Source: Actinomycetota bacterium (lineage in GTDB: Bacteria; Actinomycetota; Nitriliruptoria; Nitriliruptorales; JAHWKO01). Taken from it: a DNA stretch of 10,133 nt. This document shows, piece by piece, positions 6,463 through 10,133 of the stretch (position 1 is its first letter; each line of letters starts with the position of its first letter). Made by a program: the position numbers and the translations under genes. The stretch spans positions 1-10,133 of the forward strand of contig JAHWKO010000082.1 in assembly GCA_019347855.1 (NCBI GenBank). The letters are read 5' to 3'. The notes below the pieces were generated by a model. That model was not told the DNA's origin. It searched no databases and worked only from the letters and a program-made list of their open reading frames with translations.

Positions 6463-7269
6463 ATGGTTCCCTGTGCCTACCTCCGAGTCTTCGAGCCGCT
6501 CGACGCGCTCCCGGAGCGCGATCAGGAGCGGTGGGGCCGCTACGTCGCCGAGGGCAACGGCCTGTCCCTGGGTGCCGCTATCAGGACCGAGTCGCGGGTC
6601 GCGGTCTCCCGGATGATCAGCGGTGACCGGCCCGTGACGACGCGCGGCGCGCTGGTGCGCCGCGTGGGACGACGGATCCACGTGTGCCCCCTGCAGCTGG
6701 CCGAACGGCACGCCGTCGCGTTGCTCGCGTTCCGCGAGATGGTCCCCGAACCGGCGGTCGACGCGTTCCTGTCCCCCGAGGAGGCCCGGGACGCCGTCCT
6801 CGCCGTGGAGCGGCTGCAGCGTCCCCCGCACATCCAGGAATCCTGCTGGGAGGTGCCGCTGCGCTGGTTCGTGGTCTTCGGACCGGACGAGCGACACCTC
6901 GTCAACCCTCCCGAGGGCGGCGGGCCGCGGCTGACGTACCTCACGCAGGCCGCCTCGGCGATGGACCGGCTCGATCGCGTGATCGACGTGCTCGAAGCCA
7001 CGATCGAGGGCGCCGACCCGCTGGTCGACCCGTTGGCCGACCTGATCGAGTGGATCGCCAGCTTCGACGACCAGAGCATCGTCGAGCTCGACTACGGCGG
7101 GCTCACCGATCTGATCCCCGACGGCGACCTCGCGACGGACAACAGCTGCGAGGACCTGTGGCAGGTGCTGACCGACCTCGAGCGGGGCGACGTGGGCGCC
7201 GCGACATCGGGGTACGAGAAGGTCGCGGGCCGTTGGCAGCTGCACCGGATGCGCTACCAGACGAACTGA
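6463..7269 (+). CDS. Conserved hypothetical protein encoded next to bldC
   Basis: A 268-residue soluble protein, acidic overall, without signal peptide or membrane helix. I do not recognise a named domain. Visible features are a distinctive start MVPCAYLRVFEPLDALP, a basic patch (about residues 41-73, with GALVRRVGRRIHVCP) and a motif ESCWEVPLRWFVVFGPDERH (126-145). A region SAMDRLDRVIDVLEATIEG (165-183) may form a helical pair or dimer segment. The acidic C-terminal half ends SGYEKVAGRWQLHRMRYQTN. ATG at 6463 is favoured because the motif-like sequence starts there and a -10-like box precedes it; GTG 6457 is an in-frame alternative. Base composition and codon use match the neighbours and coding is convincing. 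As I recall, actinobacteria carry a similar hypothetical gene between the valine dehydrogenase and bldC genes. A role tied to BldC is only suggested by position. Confidence 0.85.
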   Translation: MVPCAYLRVFEPLDALPERDQERWGRYVAEGNGLSLGAAIRTESRVAVSRMISGDRPVTTRGALVRRVGRRIHVCPLQLAERHAVALLAFREMVPEPAVDAFLSPEEARDAVLAVERLQRPPHIQESCWEVPLRWFVVFGPDERHLVNPPEGGGPRLTYLTQAASAMDRLDRVIDVLEATIEGADPLVDPLADLIEWIASFDDQSIVELDYGGLTDLIPDGDLATDNSCEDLWQVLTDLERGDVGAATSGYEKVAGRWQLHRMRYQTN

Positions 7270-7279
7270 GGGGACGTCC

Positions 7280-7289
7280 GGGGGGGGGG
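7280..7289 (+). repeat. Run of ten G bases upstream of bldC
   Basis: An uninterrupted G10 tract begins 11 bp after the stop of the 268-residue protein gene and lies 130 bp upstream of bldC. Such tracts are prone to slippage in replication and to sequencing error. It sits in the gap that should hold the bldC promoter, so length changes could shift promoter spacing, but no promoter element directly around it is recognisable. Confidence 0.8.
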
Positions 7290-7419
7290 CACCATCACCC
7301 GGTCGAGCCATGGACGGTGGTCCGAACGGGCCAGGGCGAGATGGCACGAATCGGTCTTTCCCGGCCCGGGGGAGGTGCGACACACTCACGTCGGAGTCGA
7401 CGCACCGAAGGGGGCAACC

Positions 7420-7635
7420 ATGCAGCGTGACCGTGGCCGTGACCGTGGCAACGACGAGCTGCTCACCCCGGGGGAGGTAGCTCGGCTCTTCGGCGTGAAC
7501 CCGAAGACGATCACCCGCTGGGCGAGCGCCGGCAAGCTGGACGCGATCCGGACCTTGGGCGGCCACCGCCGCTACCGGGCCGAGGAGGTCTACGACCTGC
7601 TGGACCGCTCGGGTGGTGAGGATCGGCGGGACTGA
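7420..7635 (+). CDS. bldC: BldC-like MerR-family DNA-binding regulator
   Basis: A 71-residue protein consisting almost wholly of a MerR-type winged helix-turn-helix, matching the size (68 residues) and sequence of Streptomyces BldC. BldC is a small regulator that binds DNA cooperatively as head-to-tail oligomers on direct repeats and controls the timing of development. The hallmark is LLTPGEVARLFGVNPKTITR (helix-turn-helix, residues 14-33) followed by WASAGKLDAIRTLGGHRRYR, the wing with the GGHRRYR signature. There is no C-terminal effector domain. The N-terminal tail has a duplicated Arg-Asp-Arg-Gly motif from a 12-bp tandem repeat. ATG at 7420 follows AAGGGGG (7408-7414) by 5 nt. The 150-bp gap upstream suggests its own promoter. 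The locus (amino-acid dehydrogenase, hypothetical, bldC) supports orthology rather than a generic excisionase-like HTH protein. The target genes in this organism are unknown. Confidence 0.93.
   Translation: MQRDRGRDRGNDELLTPGEVARLFGVNPKTITRWASAGKLDAIRTLGGHRRYRAEEVYDLLDRSGGEDRRD
7426..7449 (+). repeat. Two perfect 12-bp tandem copies inside bldC
   Basis: The unit cgtgaccgtggc occurs twice in a row at 7426-7437 and 7438-7449. It keeps the frame and spells Arg-Asp-Arg-Gly twice in the basic N-terminal tail of the BldC-like protein, just before the helix-turn-helix. Exact identity of both copies points to a recent duplication by slippage. Confidence 0.9.
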
Positions 7636-7720
7636 GTAGCTGCCCGAACGGTCTTTGCGGGACCGACCGCGACGACGGTTGCCTGGGGGTAACGAGCAGC
7701 CGTCGATCGGGGGAGCACCC
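7636..7720 (+). promoter_or_regulatory. Gap between bldC and the dehydrogenase gene, with a motif shared with the bldC upstream region
   Basis: The 85-bp gap contains CGAACGGTCTTTG at 7645-7657, closely matching CGAATCGGTCTTTC at 7347-7360, about 60 bp before the bldC start. Here the copy lies about 64 bp before the ATG at 7721. Shared sequence at a similar distance from two successive starts suggests a common promoter or operator element, possibly a -35-type or regulator site. The ribosome site for the downstream gene is GGAG at 7712-7715. No rho-independent terminator is seen. Confidence 0.35.
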
Positions 7721-8767
7721 ATGGAGACGCCCGAGACCGTCGTCATCACCGGAGCGTCCGCGGGGGTGGGTCGCGCCACCGCGCTGGAGTTCGCGCGGCG
7801 CGGGGCGCGGGTCGGCCTCTTGGCACGCGGCCAGGCGGGGCTCGACGGAGCGGCCAAGGAGGTCGAGCAGGCCGGCGGTCAGGCGCACACGGTCCAGTGC
7901 GACGTCGCGGACGCCGACCAGGTCGAAGCTGCGGCCCGCGAGGTCGAGGACGCGTTCGGACCGATCGACACCTGGATCAACAACGCGATGGTGACCGTGT
8001 ACTCGCGGTTCCACGAACTGACGCCCGAGGAGTTCGAGCGGGTCACGGACGTGACGTACCTCGGCTCCGTGTACGGGACGATGTCGGCGCTGCGCCGCTT
8101 CCGTACCCGCAACCGGGGGACGATCGTGCAGGTCGGCTCCGCCCTCAGCTACCGGGGCATCCCGATCCAGTCCGCGTACTGCGGTGCCAAGCACGCCATC
8201 AACGGGTTCCTCGAGTCGGTCCGGACCGAGCTCATGCACGAGGACAGCGACATCCACCTGTCCGTGGTCCAGATGCCGGCGCTGAACACCCCGCAGTTCC
8301 AGTGGGGTCGCAGCAAGCTCGACAAGAACCCCCAGCCCGTGCCGCCGATCTTCCAGCCCGAGGTCGCCGCCCGGGCGGTCTACTTCGCGGCGCACAGCGA
8401 CCGCCCCGAGATCTACGTCGGCGGTTCCACCGTCCAGACGATCCTCGGCAACAAGGTGGCGTCCAACCTCGTCGCCAGGTACCTCGCGTGGCAGGGCGTC
8501 GAGTCCCAGAAGACCGATGAGGACACCCGGCCGGACCGCCCCGACAACCTGTTCGAGCCCGCGGACCAGGACGAAGACTACGGCACGCACGGCCCCTTCG
8601 GGGACCGCGCCCAGGACTCGAGCCTGCAGTTCGCGCTCGACCGCAACCGCGGCAAGGTCGTGGCCGTCGGTGCGGCACTCGGCGCGGCGGCGCTCGGGGT
8701 GGCCGGGGCGATGTGGCGCCGGGACGACGACACGAGCGACAGCGGATCGTGGCTGCCCTGGCGGTGA
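7721..8767 (+). CDS. Short-chain dehydrogenase/reductase with C-terminal membrane anchor
   Basis: A 348-residue classical SDR with an extra tail. The N-terminal Rossmann fold carries the cofactor loop TGASAGVGRA (10-19), a CDVAD segment (60-64) that contacts the adenine ring, INNAM (86-90; usually NNAG), and the catalytic Ser140, Tyr153 and Lys157 (YCGAK). Arg27, Arg28 and Arg36 near the end of strand 2 would suit NADPH. The usual SDR ends around residue 250. Here about 60 more residues follow, an acidic linker rich in Asp and Glu (262-290) and then a hydrophobic segment KVVAVGAALGAAALGVAGAM (312-331) followed by Arg-Arg. This predicts a tail-anchored protein with its catalytic domain in the cytosol. 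ATG at 7721 has GGAG (7712-7715) 5 nt upstream. The substrate is unknown; relatives are often annotated only as SDR oxidoreductases. It converges on the oxidoreductase gene with a 4-bp gap. Confidence 0.93.
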   Translation: METPETVVITGASAGVGRATALEFARRGARVGLLARGQAGLDGAAKEVEQAGGQAHTVQCDVADADQVEAAAREVEDAFGPIDTWINNAMVTVYSRFHELTPEEFERVTDVTYLGSVYGTMSALRRFRTRNRGTIVQVGSALSYRGIPIQSAYCGAKHAINGFLESVRTELMHEDSDIHLSVVQMPALNTPQFQWGRSKLDKNPQPVPPIFQPEVAARAVYFAAHSDRPEIYVGGSTVQTILGNKVASNLVARYLAWQGVESQKTDEDTRPDRPDNLFEPADQDEDYGTHGPFGDRAQDSSLQFALDRNRGKVVAVGAALGAAALGVAGAMWRRDDDTSDSGSWLPWR

Positions 8768-8771
8768 GGGT

Positions 8772-9887
8772 CTAACCGGCCAGCATCCCAGCCAGCGCGG
8801 ACCGGCGGTCGACCACCAGGTCGGCGGCGGCGCGTCCCGCCAGCCGTCCGATCAGGTTCCCGGTCCCGCTGTAGGCACCGCAGGCCAGCACGCCAGCCCG
8901 GACCTCCTCGAGGACCGGCAGTCCGTCCTCGGTGAACGCGATGGCGCCGGCCCACCGGTGGGTGATCTCGGCGTCGACCTCGAGCTCCTCCCGCAGGTGG
9001 CGCTCCAGGAGCGCCTGGACGGGTTCGGCCGCCACGGGTGGCGCGCCCCACTCGGCCTCGCCTCCCCGGTCCCGGAAGCCCCCGAGGACGATCCGACCGT
9101 TGGGTAGCTGCTGGTGGTAGTCGTAGCCCCAGCGTCGGTACACCGGCCGCGGGAAGAGCGGTTCGTCGACCGGAGCCGTCCCGAGCATCTGTGCGCGGGC
9201 CGTCCGCACGCGTCCCCGCAGCTCGGGGAGCAACCCCTCGAGCCCACCGTCGACCGCGACGATGACGGCGTCGCACCGGATCTCCGCGGACGCGGTCCGC
9301 ACCGATCCGGTCCCGATCCCCGTCGCGGGCGTGCGCCCATGGAGGCGGACCGCTGACTCCACCAGCCCCGCGGCCTCGGTCCGGCACGTGGCTCGCGGAT
9401 CGAACGCCGCGTCGTCGGGGAGCAGGAGACCACGTCCCTCGGGCCCGTCGTAGTCGGCGACGGCGATCCCATCGGCGACCAGTGCGTCACGGTGCTTCAC
9501 GCAATCCGCGAGTTCCTCGTCGGAGGCCGCGATCCGCAGGCTGCCGGTCCGACGGACCAGGCGGGGGTGGGTGGCCACCATCCGGTCGAGCTCGTCGAGC
9601 GTGGCACGGTAGATCGCGACCGCCCGGTCCCGACCGACCTGCCGCACGAAATCGTGGTGGAAGCGGGCCGCCCCACCGAGCAGGAACCCGCCGTTCCGAC
9701 CGGAGGCTCCTCCGCCGATCGACCCGGCGTCGATCCCCACGGTGTCGACCCCTCGTTCGTGCAGGCGACGCAGCGCCGCTAACCCGGCTCCTCCGAGCCC
9801 GACGACGCACACCTCGGAGCGGACGTCCTCGAGCAACGGCGGCGCATCGACGGCTACGTCAGCTCCCCAGACCGGGCCGGTATCCAC
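8772..9887 (-). CDS. FAD-dependent oxidoreductase (DAO family, PuuB/glycine-oxidase-like)
   Basis: A 371-residue flavoenzyme of the D-amino-acid oxidase superfamily, which oxidises amines or amino acids. The N-terminal Rossmann loop is VCVVGLGGAGLAALRRL (26-42, GxGxxG at 30-35), with an acidic Asp53 ending strand 2 to hold the ribose. Then GGGASGRNGGFLLGG (58-72), typical of gamma-glutamylputrescine-oxidase-like (PuuB) proteins, and RRTGSLRIA (112-120) follow. The C-terminal part shows RRWGYDYHQQLPNGRIVLGG (251-270), HRWAGAIAFTEDGLPVL (310-326) and the FAD-closing segment CGAYSGTGNLIGRLAGR (336-352). The length is slightly under the family norm of 380-460. GTG at 9887 is chosen because a strong AGGAGG (9891-9896) lies just upstream, although the spacer is only 3 nt. 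No amine-metabolism partner is nearby, so the substrate is open. Divergent from the cold-shock gene. Confidence 0.9.
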   Translation of the reverse strand: MDTGPVWGADVAVDAPPLLEDVRSEVCVVGLGGAGLAALRRLHERGVDTVGIDAGSIGGGASGRNGGFLLGGAARFHHDFVRQVGRDRAVAIYRATLDELDRMVATHPRLVRRTGSLRIAASDEELADCVKHRDALVADGIAVADYDGPEGRGLLLPDDAAFDPRATCRTEAAGLVESAVRLHGRTPATGIGTGSVRTASAEIRCDAVIVAVDGGLEGLLPELRGRVRTARAQMLGTAPVDEPLFPRPVYRRWGYDYHQQLPNGRIVLGGFRDRGGEAEWGAPPVAAEPVQALLERHLREELEVDAEITHRWAGAIAFTEDGLPVLEEVRAGVLACGAYSGTGNLIGRLAGRAAADLVVDRRSALAGMLAG

Positions 9888-10073
9888 ACCCCTCCTTCCG
9901 GACTGGTGGCCTCACCCCCGCAGGGGTAGTCTGATGGGGCTACACCGGATATGCACGCCCAGAGCGCGTGCGGCCTCCCTCGAAGATCTTGCAGTACCTC
10001 GGTACGTGAAGTCCCTCGATGTGGAAGCACTGAGAACGGCGTGGCGCGAAGCAACACACGAAGGACAGCACAC
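9888..10073. promoter_or_regulatory. Divergent regulatory region and cold-shock gene leader with inverted repeats
   Basis: The gap of 186 bp carries signals for both flanking genes. Seen directly are ACCCC-CGCA-GGGGT (9914-9927), GCACGC-7 nt-GCGTGC (9953-9971), the palindrome AAGATCTT (9983-9990) and GTACC-TC-GGTAC (9994-10005). The 8-bp direct repeat TCCCTCGA occurs at 9976-9983 and 10012-10019. TAGTCT (9927-9932) fits a -10 box for the plus strand, which would give a leader of about 135 nt, like the long structured leaders of cold-shock mRNAs. A ribosome site AAGGA (10061-10065) serves the cold-shock gene. The promoter assignment is tentative; the repeats are certain. Confidence 0.5.
9953..9971 (+). 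promoter_or_regulatory. Stem-loop in the cold-shock gene leader
   Basis: Six perfectly complementary G/C-rich base pairs (GCACGC and GCGTGC) enclose a 7-nt loop. No U-tract follows, so it is not a standard terminator. Its place about 100 nt before the cold-shock start codon suggests a leader RNA structure or an operator. Confidence 0.45.
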
Positions 10074-10133
10074 ATGCCAGAGGGAACCGTCAAGTGGTTC
10101 AACGCGGAGAAGGGCTACGGCTTCATCCAGCCC
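10074..10133 (+). CDS. Cold-shock protein (CspA family), 3' part beyond the window
   Basis: The first 20 codons of a cold-shock domain protein: [20 protein letters not shown]. The segment contains the strand-1 signature GTVKWFN and the RNA-binding RNP1 motif KGYGFI. Complete family members are about 67 residues of OB-fold that bind single-stranded RNA and DNA and act as RNA chaperones in the cytosol. ATG at 10074 is preceded by AAGGA (10061-10065) with 8 nt spacing, and family proteins begin at this residue, so the start is certain. The long upstream leader with small inverted repeats fits post-transcriptional control seen in this family. Which csp paralogue this is, and whether it is cold-induced or constitutive, cannot be told from 20 residues. 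Confidence 0.96.
   Translation, partial: MPEGTVKWFNAEKGYGFIQP

Noticed and set aside
7278..7302. Possible terminator hairpin (CCGGG ... CCCGG) after the hypothetical gene
   Set aside because: The stem is only 5 bp with a loop of about 14 nt and no U-tract, so a rho-independent terminator cannot be claimed.
6289..7857. 522-codon minus-strand frame opposite the hypothetical gene and bldC
   Set aside because: No ribosome site or domain and contradicted by the clear BldC coding on the plus strand.
7511..8590. 359-codon minus-strand frame opposite bldC and the dehydrogenase
   Set aside because: Shadow of the SDR gene; the SDR catalytic motifs are unambiguous on the plus strand.
1..10133. Mobile element, defence system or biosynthetic cluster
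   Set aside because: No transposase, integrase, terminal repeats, toxin pair, nuclease or assembly-line enzyme is visible; the genes are mostly housekeeping or regulatory.

Overview
The window is very GC-rich double-stranded genomic DNA with the codon habits of an actinobacterium: nearly every third codon position is G or C, and GTG starts, short gaps and leaderless-looking starts occur. Its most telling feature is gene order. purM, a leucine/valine-type dehydrogenase, an unnamed 268-residue protein and a BldC-type regulator lie within 5 kb. From memory, the same set neighbours the bldC locus of Streptomyces (purF-purM ... vdh - hypothetical - bldC). I infer an actinobacterium, possibly a deep-branching lineage because the neighbourhood is only partly kept; the species cannot be named from this sequence.

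Layout. Positions 1-1340 (minus strand) hold a composite of three gene pieces. Read 5' to 3', these are the front half of an M20 metallopeptidase, the back part of an integral membrane protein fused to it in frame and ending at a stop at 357, and directly after that stop the C-terminal part of a sulfatase that runs off the window. Next to it, 10 bp upstream, is a complete Eis-like GNAT acetyltransferase (1351-2544, minus), separated by only 33 bp from the divergent purM (2578-3636, plus). A GAF-domain sensor histidine kinase (3654-5252, plus) follows purM by 17 bp. Its end overlaps the convergent end of the amino-acid dehydrogenase gene (5219-6310, minus).

A 152-bp divergent region leads to the unnamed 268-residue gene (6463-7269, plus), the small MerR-like/BldC regulator (7420-7635, plus) and a short-chain dehydrogenase with a C-terminal membrane anchor (7721-8767, plus). 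This converges, with a 4-bp gap, on an FAD-dependent amine/amino-acid oxidoreductase of the DAO family (8772-9887, minus). The last 186 bp before 10074 are a divergent regulatory region with several small inverted repeats, and the window ends 20 codons into a cold-shock protein gene (10074 onward, plus).

Functionally the window mixes housekeeping (purine synthesis, branched-chain amino-acid deamination, cold-shock protein) with developmental-type regulation (BldC, histidine kinase). No stretch without a gene exceeds 300 bases. I found no tRNA, rRNA, CRISPR array, insertion sequence or phage gene. The points most worth a second look are the chimeric region at 1-1340, the conserved but unnamed protein beside bldC, the membrane-tethered dehydrogenase and the structured leader of the cold-shock gene.
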